Notes: a model not told the origin generated them from the letters alone. A stretch of 45,680 nt of DNA from Pseudomonadota bacterium (GCA_023458595.1 JAEWYT010000187.1:1-45680); one strand, 5' to 3'. Positions 17,010 to 25,546 are shown, counted from the first letter of the stretch. Translations and numbers: made by a program.

Positions 17010-18623
17010 ATGGACAACACCGGCAAAATTGCCTGGCAGAGCATTCCTCATCTTCTGGACGATTGTGTTGCGCGATACGGCGACACCTCCGCGATTGTAG
17101 AGGGGTCACTCAGGATCACCTACCGTGATTTGAAAACACGCGTGGTCGCCGTGGCGCGCGGTCTGTTGGCGCAGAATGTTGCATCTGGCGACCGGATAGC
17201 GATCTGGGCACCGAATGGCTGGCAATGGATTGTCGCGGCCCTTGCGACCCAAAGCATCGGCGCGGCGATTGTGCCCCTCAACACGCGATTTCGCCCCGGA
17301 GAGATCAGTTATATCCTGAGAAAAGCCACCCCGAAGCTCGTCTTCACGCGCCGGCATTTCCTCGGCACCGACTATGTAGCGCTCCTTGATGAGGCGGCGG
17401 TTGACGGCCCCCGTATAGGCGCGGTCACCTTCGATGATGCTGAACCCGGCTTCGGCCTGACCTGGGGCGACCTCCTTGCGGCCGGCGAAAGCGTGTCCGC
17501 GGAAACGGTATCCGAACGGGTTTCACAGATTGGGCCCGATACCGTTTCGGATATCATGTTTACTTCCGGTACCACCGGCTATCCGCGGGGCGTTCCAGGA
17601 CGTCACGGACAAGCAATACGCGCCTTTCACCGGTTTGGCCTTGATGGCGGTTTCCGCATCGGCGAGCGTCATGCCGTCGTCAATCCGTTCTTTCATGCGC
17701 TCGGCTACAAGCTCGGCTGGTTGCTGTCGATGATGTTTGGCGCAACCACTTATCCGCTGGGGGTTTTCGATCCCGGAGAAATGCTCCGGCTGGTCGCCCA
17801 GGAACGCATTACGGTCCTGCCCGGCCCTCCGACCATTTACCAGGCCTTGCTCGCTCAGCCGGGGCGCGAGAAACTCGACCTGTCGTCGCTCAGGATTTGC
17901 GTCACGGGCACCACGACGCTTCCGGCATCGTTGATCGATCGCATTCGCCGTGAATTCGGTTTCGAGATCATGCTTACCGGATACGGTCTGACCGAATGCA
18001 CGGCTCTCGCGACTATGACACGACCGGGAGACGATGTTCGCACCGTGGTGGAAACGAGTGGTCGCGCAGTCCCCGACGTTGAAGTCGCGATATTCGACGA
18101 AAATGACGCCCGTCTGCCGGCCGGGGCGATCGGAGAGATCCGGGTGCGGGGCTACAACGTCATGGACGGATATTTCGACGATCCACAAGCGACCGCGGAA
18201 ACAATCACTCCGGACGGCTGGCTGAAGACCGGGGACCTAGGTTCTTTCGACGAGACCGGGAACCTGAGGATCGAGGGCCGGCTCAAGGACATGTACATCG
18301 TCGGCGGTTTCAACACCTATCCAGCGGAAATCGAAAACACCCTCATGGGTCATCCGGACATTGCCGAAGTCGCGGTGATCGGAATTCCCGACGAGCGCCT
18401 CGGCGAAGTCGGTATGGCGTTCGTAGTTCCACGCGTCCAAACGCACGCTTCGGAAGACGACATCAAAGGATGGGTTAGGCCACTCCTGGCCAACTACAAA
18501 TTGCCGCGCGTGATCGAATTCGTCGAGGCACTGCCGAAGAACGCCAGCGGAAAGGTTCTCAAGACCCGGCTACGTGAAGTGGCGCTGGAAGCTAGATCCA
18601 ACAAGGAGGAAACAACGACATGA
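17010..18623 (+). CDS. Acyl-CoA synthetase (AMP-binding, FadD3-like)
   Basis: A protein of 537 residues from ATG 17010 (MDNTGKIAWQ); a TTG 24 bases earlier is the alternative. It has the ATP-binding loop TSGTTG (185-190), the GYGLTE motif, DGWLKTGDLG, and the C-terminal catalytic lysine segment PKNASGKVLK. The enzyme would activate a carboxylic acid to its CoA thioester using ATP. Overall it resembles FadD3-type ligases of ring-derived acids, though that is only an impression. Oddity: after TSGTTG the usual PKGVM-x-TH is PRGVPGRHG, which may be natural variation or a pair of compensating shifts. The stop overlaps the start of a 28-codon frame. Confidence 0.88.
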   Translation: MDNTGKIAWQSIPHLLDDCVARYGDTSAIVEGSLRITYRDLKTRVVAVARGLLAQNVASGDRIAIWAPNGWQWIVAALATQSIGAAIVPLNTRFRPGEISYILRKATPKLVFTRRHFLGTDYVALLDEAAVDGPRIGAVTFDDAEPGFGLTWGDLLAAGESVSAETVSERVSQIGPDTVSDIMFTSGTTGYPRGVPGRHGQAIRAFHRFGLDGGFRIGERHAVVNPFFHALGYKLGWLLSMMFGATTYPLGVFDPGEMLRLVAQERITVLPGPPTIYQALLAQPGREKLDLSSLRICVTGTTTLPASLIDRIRREFGFEIMLTGYGLTECTALATMTRPGDDVRTVVETSGRAVPDVEVAIFDENDARLPAGAIGEIRVRGYNVMDGYFDDPQATAETITPDGWLKTGDLGSFDETGNLRIEGRLKDMYIVGGFNTYPAEIENTLMGHPDIAEVAVIGIPDERLGEVGMAFVVPRVQTHASEDDIKGWVRPLLANYKLPRVIEFVEALPKNASGKVLKTRLREVALEARSNKEETTT

Positions 18624-18706
18624 AAGACCCGAAGCGGTATCCGTCCGACGCTCTGGTGGTTTTCGCCAACCTACAGGTTGGCATCATCGGCTTAGTGGCC
18701 CACTAA
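18620..18706 (+). CDS. Possible 28-codon small gene or truncated gene start
   Basis: ATG 18620 overlaps the ligase stop (ATGA) and has an excellent ribosome site, AGGAGG, nine bases upstream. The product MKDPKRYPSDALVVFANLQ continues only nine more residues. The first part vaguely resembles the start of malate/lactate-type dehydrogenases of the Ldh2 group, but that is too short to trust. It is either a real small protein or what is left after a deletion that removed the rest of a gene between the ligase and the first dehydrogenase. Confidence 0.35.
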   Translation: MKDPKRYPSDALVVFANLQVGIIGLVAH

Positions 18707-18725
18707 CACAGCCACAGGGGCGACG

Positions 18726-19928
18726 ATGTCGGACAAGCATTGGTCACTCAATGCGCACGAGTTCCGGGCCGAGATGCGGGCATGGTTGGAGTCCAACTGC
18801 CCCGCATCCATGCGCGGCCCAAATCAGGGCCTTGAGGATATCTGCTGGGGCGGACGCAAATGGGTATTCGCGTCAGAGGACCAACGTCTGTGGCTGGAAC
18901 GTGCCGCTTCCGTCGGGCTGACCGTTCCCGATTGGCCGTGTGAGTATGGTGGAGCCGGTCTGACCGGCGAACAGAAGCACATCTTTCACGAGGAGATGGC
19001 CAGGATCGATGCCCGATCGCCGCTGGAGAGTTTCGGGATCTGGATGCTTGGTCCGGCATTGCTGAAGTTCGGCAGCGAAGCACAGAAGCGGGCTCATTTG
19101 CCGCCGATCAGCCGCGGCGAGATCCGTTGGTGCCAAGGCTACTCTGAACCCGAAGCGGGATCCGACCTCGCGTCCCTTCGGACAAGGGCGATCGAGCTAG
19201 ATGACCATTTCGTCGTCGACGGGCAGAAGATCTGGACGAGCTACGCCGACGAGGCGGACTGGATTTTCTGCCTCGTCCGAACGGATACCGTAGCGCCAAA
19301 GCACCTGGGAATATCCTTTCTGCTGTTGGATATGGAGACTCCTGGAATATCGACGCGCCCTATTCCGCTGATCTCGGGAAAGTCTCCGTTCTGCGAAACG
19401 CGATTCGAGTCCGTCAAAGTCCCGCGCCAAAATCTCGTCGGGCCGGTGAATGGAGGCTGGACCATCGCCAAGTACCTGCTCTCCCACGAGCGGGAAATGA
19501 TCGGCGGCGGAGCACAAGGTCTGAAGGACGGCCAACCGCTCCATACGATTATTCGGAATTCATTTTCAGCGGATCGGAATCCATTGTCGGATCCGGTGTT
19601 TCGGCACCGGGTGGCGCAAACCGATATCGACTCGCTGGCACTCGAGCAGACGGTTGACCGCTATATGGAGGATGCGGCAGCGGGCCAGGAGATTGGCGAC
19701 CGCTCAGCCGTGATCAAGTTCCTGTCGGCCGAGCTGAACAAGCAAAAGCAGTCGCTGGTTCTTGAGGCATCCGGGTTCGACGGCCTTACGTGGAGCGCGG
19801 CGCGTTCCGACGGAAGTTCCATCGCCAGAAACTGGTTGCGATCGAAAGCCAATTCAATCGAAGGCGGGACGACTGAAATCATGCTGGGCATTATCGCTGC
19901 CCGGCTACTCGGCTTGCCGCGGGGATAG
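18726..19928 (+). CDS. Acyl-CoA dehydrogenase, probable catalytic subunit
   Basis: A protein of 400 residues with the full acyl-CoA dehydrogenase layout: N-terminal helices, a middle domain with WCQGYSEPEAGSDLASL, a flavin-contact strand, and a C-terminal bundle ending IEGGTTEIMLGIIAARLLGLPR. The glutamate in the GGTTEI segment sits where the FAD-domain ending of FadE-type enzymes has it. Five bases separate it from a second, divergent dehydrogenase gene. Such adjacent pairs in steroid and cyclic-acid pathways form alpha2-beta2 enzymes, so a heteromeric enzyme is likely. It should make the 2,3-enoyl-CoA from the ligase product. Confidence 0.88.
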   Translation: MSDKHWSLNAHEFRAEMRAWLESNCPASMRGPNQGLEDICWGGRKWVFASEDQRLWLERAASVGLTVPDWPCEYGGAGLTGEQKHIFHEEMARIDARSPLESFGIWMLGPALLKFGSEAQKRAHLPPISRGEIRWCQGYSEPEAGSDLASLRTRAIELDDHFVVDGQKIWTSYADEADWIFCLVRTDTVAPKHLGISFLLLDMETPGISTRPIPLISGKSPFCETRFESVKVPRQNLVGPVNGGWTIAKYLLSHEREMIGGGAQGLKDGQPLHTIIRNSFSADRNPLSDPVFRHRVAQTDIDSLALEQTVDRYMEDAAAGQEIGDRSAVIKFLSAELNKQKQSLVLEASGFDGLTWSAARSDGSSIARNWLRSKANSIEGGTTEIMLGIIAARLLGLPRG

Positions 19929-19933
19929 TCGAC

Positions 19934-21115
19934 ATGTACCGGCTTGCCGAAGAAGAAGCCATTTTGGCAGAGCACGCGGCCAGTTTCCTCGCTGAACGGT
20001 CACCGGTTGCGGAGCAGCGAAGGCTACGCGACACCGCCGATGCGACCGGATTCGATCGTACGCTCTGGTCGGACATGGCCGACCTCGGATGGGCCGGAAT
20101 GCTTGTCGATCCGGAGTTCGGGGGTAACGGCTTCGGGTTCGTGGGTGTCGGTATCGTCGCCGAATCCTTGGGCCGGCATCTGACCGCCTCGCCTTTCCTG
20201 TCTACCGCAGTGATGGGCGCTGTGGCGTTCCGGTACGCGAGCCACTCGCTCCGGAAAACATGGCTGCCTAGAATCTGCGATGGCACCGCCGTCATCGCAG
20301 TGGCAATCGACGAAGGCCGGCACCATGACCCGCTGGCCACCACCCTCGCGGCAACGCCGCGAGGCGACAGCTTCGTCCTCACGGGTACAAAGACCTTCGT
20401 TATCGACGGTCACGTCGCAGATGCAATCATCGTCCTGGCTCGGACGGAGAAGGCTCCGGGCGACGTTGACGGCCTGACGTTTTTTCTCGTCGACGGCAAC
20501 CAGCCCGGCCTCACAATACAGCGCACCGATACCATCGATAGCCGCAATGTCGCGACGATCACGTTAGATGGGGTGGAGGTATCGCCGGATCGGATTGCCG
20601 GTGATGTCGGGGCTGCGGCGCCGGTATGCGAGGAAATCGTTGCAGCCGCGAATTCTGCGTTGTCGGCCGAACTTCTCGGGATTGCCGAAGAGAGTTTCAA
20701 ACGCACGCTCGACTACCTGAAAATGCGTAGACAGTTCGGTGCGCCCATCGGGAGCTTTCAAGCCCTGCAGCATCGCGCGGCGCAGGTCCATTGTCAGATA
20801 GAACTCGCACGCTCGACAGTCCTCTGCGGGATGCGCCTTTTCGATGGCGACGCGCGCCGGAGGGCACGTCAGGTCTGCGTGGCGAAAGCGAAGTCATCCC
20901 ACGCCGCCATCCTGGCGACAAGCGAAGCCATTCAGATGCACGGTGGCGTCGGCATGACCGACGAAGTCGATGTTGGCCTGTTCGTGAAGCGCGCACGTGT
21001 TGCTAGCAGCATATTTGGCACTGCCGAGCAGAATGTATCTCGCTTCAGTGAAGAGCTTTCAGCTCATCCTCCGGCCCCTGATCACAAACTGCATGGGGTT
21101 TCTGAAGGCGCGTGA
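19934..21115 (+). CDS. Acyl-CoA dehydrogenase, probable partner subunit
   Basis: A protein of 393 residues. The fold is evident (YRLAEEEAILAEHAASFLAE at the start, LKMRRQFGAPIGSFQALQH in the C-terminal domain, and IQMHGGVGMTDE). The last part, FGTAEQNVSRFSEE, lacks the usual E-I-x-R-N-I-I ending. This sequence class is typical of the beta partner of heteromeric dehydrogenases, which often lacks a proper active site. It follows the first dehydrogenase by five bases. Confidence 0.86.
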   Translation: MYRLAEEEAILAEHAASFLAERSPVAEQRRLRDTADATGFDRTLWSDMADLGWAGMLVDPEFGGNGFGFVGVGIVAESLGRHLTASPFLSTAVMGAVAFRYASHSLRKTWLPRICDGTAVIAVAIDEGRHHDPLATTLAATPRGDSFVLTGTKTFVIDGHVADAIIVLARTEKAPGDVDGLTFFLVDGNQPGLTIQRTDTIDSRNVATITLDGVEVSPDRIAGDVGAAAPVCEEIVAAANSALSAELLGIAEESFKRTLDYLKMRRQFGAPIGSFQALQHRAAQVHCQIELARSTVLCGMRLFDGDARRRARQVCVAKAKSSHAAILATSEAIQMHGGVGMTDEVDVGLFVKRARVASSIFGTAEQNVSRFSEELSAHPPAPDHKLHGVSEGA

Positions 21116-21173
21116 TGAATGCCGTTCTGGTCTGAACCAGGCAAACAACAGGATCCAGACAGGAGAGAAAGAT

Positions 21174-21947
21174 ATGGCCGGAGACCCAGTACTCTTGGAA
21201 AAAAGCGACGGTGTCGCCGTCGTCACCCTCAACCGACCGGATGTCGGCAATGCTTGCGACGAGGCACTCGCAACGCGCCTTATCGCCGTATGGGAGGAAC
21301 TCTCCGCGGACGACGAGACGAAAGTCGTCGTACTGACGGGCGCGGGTTCCCGACATTTCTGCACGGGCGCGGACATGCAGGGCGCGGTGCGTACCGGCAA
21401 TGCCGGGTTCGATCACTGGCCGGATATTCCAGAGGCATTCTTCAAGCCGGTCATCTGCGCCGTTAATGGCGTGGTAGCCGGGGGGGGCTGGCATTTCATG
21501 TGGCAGGCGGACTTCGCCATCGCTTCCGAAAATGCAACATTTCTCGAGCCCCATGTCAGCATTGGCTGGGTGCCCCTACGCGAAATGCTAGGCTTGGCGA
21601 TGCGGGCGCCCCAGGGACCAGTCAGGCGAATGGCATATATGGGCGTTACTGAGCGGATGGACGCAGAACGCGCTTACCAGCTCGGTATCGTGACCGAAAT
21701 TGTGGCGTCCGAGGCGCTCCTTGAACACACTTTCGGCATAGCCCGGACCATCGCTGAACAGGCGCCGCTGGCAGTGAAGTTACAGAAAGAGGCATTCCAG
21801 CGATCTTTCGACCTGCGCTTCGTGCTGCGCGAAGTTTACGATCATATGCATGAGAAACGCACACAGGTGGACTGGGAAAGCGAAGATGGCCGCGAGGGTC
21901 CTCGTGCGTTCGTTGAAAATCGCAAGCCGGTCTGGAAAGGACGTTAG
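21174..21947 (+). CDS. Enoyl-CoA hydratase/isomerase
   Basis: A crotonase-fold protein of 257 residues from ATG 21174, preceded by AGGAGAGA. The first oxyanion-hole stretch is SRHFCTGADMQG, the second AVNGVVAGGGWHFMWQ. Where many hydratases carry the two catalytic glutamates, this protein has F-L-E-P-H-V-S-I-G-W, so at least one acidic residue is kept. It would hydrate the enoyl-CoA made by the dehydrogenases. Upstream in-frame codons overlap the preceding gene and are rejected. It is the last intact gene of the rightward catabolic set; IS debris starts directly after it. Confidence 0.88.
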   Translation: MAGDPVLLEKSDGVAVVTLNRPDVGNACDEALATRLIAVWEELSADDETKVVVLTGAGSRHFCTGADMQGAVRTGNAGFDHWPDIPEAFFKPVICAVNGVVAGGGWHFMWQADFAIASENATFLEPHVSIGWVPLREMLGLAMRAPQGPVRRMAYMGVTERMDAERAYQLGIVTEIVASEALLEHTFGIARTIAEQAPLAVKLQKEAFQRSFDLRFVLREVYDHMHEKRTQVDWESEDGREGPRAFVENRKPVWKGR

Positions 21948-21950
21948 GGC

Positions 21951-22098
21951 CGCGTGGGCGGATCTGACCACGAAAAAGCCTGCGGCGAGGGCGAAGAACG
22001 AGACGAATTTTCGCCTCGTCTCCTCGCAGCGTAGTGCGGTGCGCTTGAAGCGTTTGAGCTTGCCGACGGCTTACTCAATGCGCGCACGGTCCTTTTGA
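21951..22098 (-). pseudogene. IS5-family (IS427-like) transposase C-terminal remnant
   Basis: On the minus strand from 22098 the sequence reads KDRARIE, stop, AVGKLKRFKRTALRCEETRR, then FVSFFALAAGFFVVRSAHAA. This is the familiar C-terminus of IS5-family transposases (RIEQAVGKLKRFKR, ending K-S-V-H-T-A). The in-frame TAA after RIE and the lost natural stop show that it is dead. Confidence 0.8.
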
Positions 22099-22127
22099 CC
22101 TTTCCCCTGGATCAAGGCCGCAGGAAA

Positions 22128-22240
22128 CTGGAATCTTCCGGTTGGTGGAGCACCGTGATCGCCGGCGCGGTGATCGTCAGGACCCCCCTGCGTGAACGAT
22201 AGCCGAGCGCTGAGTGTGGGCGCACGCTGACGTTGCCCCT
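22128..22240 (-). pseudogene. IS3-family orfB C-terminal remnant
   Basis: On the minus strand near 22,193-22,228 the sequence encodes VRPHSALGYRS, the well-known C-terminal motif of IS3-family integrases (R-P-H-S-A-L-G-Y). It starts exactly at the edge of the intact IS3 element at 22,241, as if that element had inserted into this older one. Confidence 0.65.
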
Positions 22241-22342
22241 GACCTGCCACTGAACTTTCATCCAGCGGCGATTAGAGCCTCGGCCGTTTTTGATCCGCTA
22301 CCATTTGCTGGACCGCCCGAGGGTGGAATTTCCGGGCGTCGG

Positions 22343-23155
22343 TCACGACGGTGGGCTGGCGACACCATCAGGATTCAACAACGTGATCGGGGCCTTATGG
22401 CCGATTGCGCCGTGCGGGCGCTCCTCGTTGTAGTATCTGCGCCAATGCTCCAACTTTTCAGCCGCATCCGCAAGCGTCAAGAACCAGTGGGCGTTCAGGC
22501 ACTCCGCCCGGAACCGGCCGTTGAAGGCTTCGATATAGGCGTTATCGGTGGGCTTTCCCGGCCGACTGAAGTCGAGCGTCACGCTCTTCGTGTAGGCCCA
22601 AAGGTCCAGGTCGCGGGAGACAAACTCCGAGCCCTGGTCGACCCGGATCGTCCGCGGGTAGCCGATCTGCGAGCAGACCTTCTCGAGCGTGTCCACCACG
22701 TCCTCGGCGCGATAGCTGAAGCGCGGATCTAGCGCCGGGACATAGCGGGAGAACGTGTCGACGATGGTCAGCACGCGGATCTTCTTGCCCGTCGCGAGCT
22801 CGTCGTGGACGAAGTCCATCGCCCAGGTCTCGTTCGGCCGGGTCGCCTCGCACCGGTCTTCCCGCAGCTTCGCCTTCACGCGCCGCTTCGGCGTCTTGTT
22901 CCTCAGCTGAAGGCCCAAGTCCCTGTAAATACGATAGGTTCGCTTCATGTTGACGTCCCAACCTTCCCGCTTGAGCAGTACTTGGACGCGCCGATAGCCG
23001 TAGCGGACGCGCGTCGCGCAGATCTCCTTGATGCGAGCCTCGATGTCGGCCTGATCGCGGCGGCGGGACTTGTAGTGGTAGGACGACGTGTCGAACTCGA
23101 GAACCGGGCAGACCCGCCGGATCGACACGTCCCACTCGCCACAAACCGTAGCCAC
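22343..23155 (-). CDS. IS3-family transposase OrfB (DDE integrase domain)
   Basis: About 270 residues from the first methionine, with an N-terminal helical HTH_21-type region (YGYRRVQVLLKREGW) and an rve integrase core. The catalytic triad is visible: D in WAMDFVHD, D in RVDQGSEFV, and E in NAYIEAFNGRFR. It ends with RPHGAIGHKAPI. The frame runs further upstream (LRPARKRELVATVCGEW) towards the end of orfA, so the working protein is probably an OrfAB fusion made by -1 slippage near CGAAAAC at about 23,185. All key residues are intact, so the element may still be active. Confidence 0.9.
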   Translation of the reverse strand: MATVCGEWDVSIRRVCPVLEFDTSSYHYKSRRRDQADIEARIKEICATRVRYGYRRVQVLLKREGWDVNMKRTYRIYRDLGLQLRNKTPKRRVKAKLREDRCEATRPNETWAMDFVHDELATGKKIRVLTIVDTFSRYVPALDPRFSYRAEDVVDTLEKVCSQIGYPRTIRVDQGSEFVSRDLDLWAYTKSVTLDFSRPGKPTDNAYIEAFNGRFRAECLNAHWFLTLADAAEKLEHWRRYYNEERPHGAIGHKAPITLLNPDGVASPPS

Positions 23156-23178
23156 CAGCTCCCTCTTGCGAGCAGGCC

Positions 23179-23445
23179 TCAGAGTTTTCGGCGGATGACG
23201 TCCTGCAGCATCTCCTTGTCGAGCGACAGGTCGGCGACGAACTTCCTCAGCTTCGCATTCTCGTCCTCGAGCTGCTTCAGCCGCTTCATCTCCGTCGGCA
23301 GCAACCCATCGTACTTCTTCTTCCAGTTGAAGTAGGTCGCCTGGCTGATTCCCGCCCGCCGGCAGATCTCCGCCACCGGCATCCCGTCCGCTCCCTGCTT
23401 CAGGATGAACGCCTTCTGGGCGTCCGAAAACCTCGATGCCTTCAT
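23179..23445 (-). CDS. IS3-family transposase OrfA (helix-turn-helix)
   Basis: A protein of 88 residues. The HTH (FSDAQKAFILKQGADGMPVAEICRRAGISQATYFNWKKKY) and the leucine-zipper-like coiled coil (LKQLEDENAKLRKFVADLSL) are as expected of OrfA in the IS407-like group. It ends IRRKL with a TGA just past a run of four A residues that could allow slippage into orfB. Confidence 0.9.
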   Translation of the reverse strand: MKASRFSDAQKAFILKQGADGMPVAEICRRAGISQATYFNWKKKYDGLLPTEMKRLKQLEDENAKLRKFVADLSLDKEMLQDVIRRKL

Positions 23446-23527
23446 CGTCCTCCGCTCCCTCCCAGCCAGGGAATGCTACCGCGGAAAACTCCAGCTCAGA
23501 ACGGTCCAGTTTTGCGGGATCAGATCA

Positions 23528-23690
23528 CTCGAGGACGAGAGCGCCCGGCTGAAGAAGCCGCTGGGCGATGCGATGCTCGACAACTCCGCGCAGAAGGATC
23601 TCCTCTCGCGAAAATGGTAGCGCCCGCAGACAGGCGAGAAGCGGTCGCGCATCTGATGGAGGCGCACGCTGCGGCTCCTTCCGATTCTCC
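23528..23690 (+). pseudogene. IS3-family orfA C-terminus and orfB start, remnant
   Basis: On the plus strand the sequence reads LEDESARLKKPLGDAMLDN, SAQKDLLSRKW, then stop. This is the usual end of another IS3-type OrfA. In the next frame MVAPADRREAVAHLMEAHA is the start of its OrfB. Both stop within about 160 bases. The IS407-like element begins exactly at its left edge. Confidence 0.75.
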
Positions 23691-23693
23691 GCG

Positions 23694-24410
23694 TCAGTTC
23701 TCGGCCCCCTGCTCCATGTCCAGGCGTCCATCCCTCAGGTGGAAGATGCGGTCGAAGCGGTTGAAGATCTTCTCGTCATGGGTAACCGCGATGATCGACG
23801 CCTGCTGATCAGCCGCAACCTTTCGCAATAGGTCCATGACGATGCTGGCTCGTTTGGAATCCAGGGCGGCCGTCGGCTCGTCCGCCAGGATGATGCGTGG
23901 CGCGTTCGCCAGCGCACGGGCGATCGCGACGCGCTGCGCCTCGCCGCCGGAAAGCAGCGCCGGCATGGAATTCCTCCGGTGAGCGACCTCCAGATAGTCA
24001 AGCAGCTCCACTGCCCGTTTTCTCGCTGTCGCCCGGTCCTTTCCGGCCAACTCGAGAACCAGCGCCACGTTGTCCGTCGCGTCGAGAAAGGGAAGCAGGT
24101 TGTGGAACTGGAAGATGAAGCCGATCTTGTCGAGCCGCAACCTTCTGAGGTCCTTGCGCAGCCAGCCTTGATCGTAGACCACCTCGCCGTCGAGCCTCAC
24201 GAAGCCGCTCGTTGGTTCCAGGATGCAACCGATGACGTTGAGCAAGGTGGTCTTTCCAGAGCCCGACGGTCCAAGCAGCGCGACAATCTCACCCGGGTAG
24301 ACTTCGAGGGAAACCTCCCTCAATGCGTCGACGCGTGTCTCACCCTCACCGAAGTGCTTCGAGATCTCGCTCAGCTCCACGAGTGGCCTGGATCGGTTGA
24401 GTGCGTCCAC
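23694..24410 (-). CDS. ABC transporter ATPase (MacB/LolD/DevA-like)
   Basis: A protein of 238 residues. Walker A GPSGSGKTT, Q-loop in FQFHNLL, signature LLSGGEAQR, Walker B and the LDSKRAS D-loop are visible. This class works with FtsX-like permeases that export substrates or move lipids by mechanotransmission. The permease gene ends two bases upstream. It is the last gene of a five-gene leftward operon and ends next to IS debris. Confidence 0.9.
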   Translation of the reverse strand: MDALNRSRPLVELSEISKHFGEGETRVDALREVSLEVYPGEIVALLGPSGSGKTTLLNVIGCILEPTSGFVRLDGEVVYDQGWLRKDLRRLRLDKIGFIFQFHNLLPFLDATDNVALVLELAGKDRATARKRAVELLDYLEVAHRRNSMPALLSGGEAQRVAIARALANAPRIILADEPTAALDSKRASIVMDLLRKVAADQQASIIAVTHDEKIFNRFDRIFHLRDGRLDMEQGAEN

Positions 24411-24412
24411 GT

Positions 24413-25546
24413 CTAGCCTCCGAGTGCGGTTGCGGGATCCACCTTGAGCGCGGCCCGCACGCCCAATCCGCTGGAAACGACGCAGACGGCAAAGATGATG
24501 GCTCCGAGGACGAGGGCGTTCAGCGGTTCAAGGACGACGCGGCGCGGAAAGTAGTCCTTGATGGCCATCACGATGACGAGGCCGAACAGCCAGCCGATGC
24601 CGCCCAGGGCGAGCGCCTGCTGAACGATCAGCCCGATGATGGTGCGGTCGGGCGCGCCGATCAGCTTCAGCGTGGCAATCTGCTTCAGCTTCTCCATGGT
24701 CATGGTGTAGATGATGAGCGCGATCACCACGGCCGAGACCGCCAGCAGGATTGCCATGAATAGTCCTATCTGCCGCCTGGCCCGATCGACGACCGAGCGT
24801 GTGAGGAGCAGTTCCTGCCCGGCCTGCGTGGTTGCCGCCAGGTGCTTCCACCGCCGTGTGGTGGCCGCGACGGCATCGGCATCGACATTCGGATGAACGC
24901 GAGCGATGACGGCGTTAACCGTGTCCTGGGTATGGAGTGCCGCTCCACGAGCGATCTGGACGCGCGAGGCCGGTGGGGCCAGTTCAAACTGCAGCGTCTG
25001 CGCATCGCGAAGCGTGATGTAAACTGCCGGATCGCCTCCCGAATTGACGTGGTTTTCGACCAGGCCGATCACCACAAAAGAGCTGCGCCCGAGCCGGATC
25101 CGGTCGCCTAGAGCGAGGCCGGACCGCGCGTCCGCGATCATTTCGAAATGGCTCTGGGCAATCGGCCGGCCGGCGACGAGATCCTCCGGCATGCCTGGCC
25201 GGCCTGGCTCGTAGCCGACCACGTAGAGCCTGAGCTTGCCGGACCTGAAGGATGCCTCGGCCGTCTGATAGGTGACGCTGCCGGTTGCAGTCACGCCGTG
25301 AAGGCGGGCAATCGCCTCACGCGTGTCGCCCGGGATGCGTGAGGCTTCGGCAAAAGGGCCGCGCGTTCCCGCCTCCACAACCCACAGATCAACGCCGGGC
25401 GCGCGGGCGATGGTCAGTGCGTCGACGACAAGCCCGTTGTAGATCCCGATCATCGACAGGACCACTGCCATCAGCAGGCTCAGACCGAAGCATGTCAGTA
25501 GGAACCTAAACAGATTGTGCCGGACGTCGCGGTACGCGAGGTTCAT
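24413..25546 (-). CDS. ABC transporter permease, FtsX/DevC-like
   Basis: A protein of 377 residues with one N-terminal membrane helix (FLLTCFGLSLLMAVVLSMIG), a large periplasmic domain (about 45-250), then three membrane helices near the C-terminus with the FtsX-type segment EKLKQIATLKLIGAPDRTI. This is the DevC form of type VII ABC transporters. It overlaps the adaptor gene by four bases. With the HlyD-type adaptor it could span the envelope if an outer-membrane TolC is supplied from elsewhere. Confidence 0.9.
   Translation of the reverse strand: MNLAYRDVRHNLFRFLLTCFGLSLLMAVVLSMIGIYNGLVVDALTIARAPGVDLWVVEAGTRGPFAEASRIPGDTREAIARLHGVTATGSVTYQTAEASFRSGKLRLYVVGYEPGRPGMPEDLVAGRPIAQSHFEMIADARSGLALGDRIRLGRSSFVVIGLVENHVNSGGDPAVYITLRDAQTLQFELAPPASRVQIARGAALHTQDTVNAVIARVHPNVDADAVAATTRRWKHLAATTQAGQELLLTRSVVDRARRQIGLFMAILLAVSAVVIALIIYTMTMEKLKQIATLKLIGAPDRTIIGLIVQQALALGGIGWLFGLVIVMAIKDYFPRRVVLEPLNALVLGAIIFAVCVVSSGLGVRAALKVDPATALGG

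Larger units (their letters stand above)
22241..23527 (-). mobile_element. IS3-family insertion sequence, IS407-like group
   Basis: About 1.29 kb. The left edge begins TGACCTGCCACTGAAC (22241) and the right edge, read inwards on the minus strand, begins TGATCTGATCCCGCAAAAC (from 23527). The two ends share TGA-x-CTG and some inner bases, so the terminal repeats are imperfect and the ends are approximate to a few bases. Inside lie orfA and orfB with a likely -1 frameshift. No matching four-base duplication flanks it (CCCC on the left, CTCG on the right), and the flanks are pieces of two different older IS copies, so the site has been rearranged since insertion. Confidence 0.8.
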
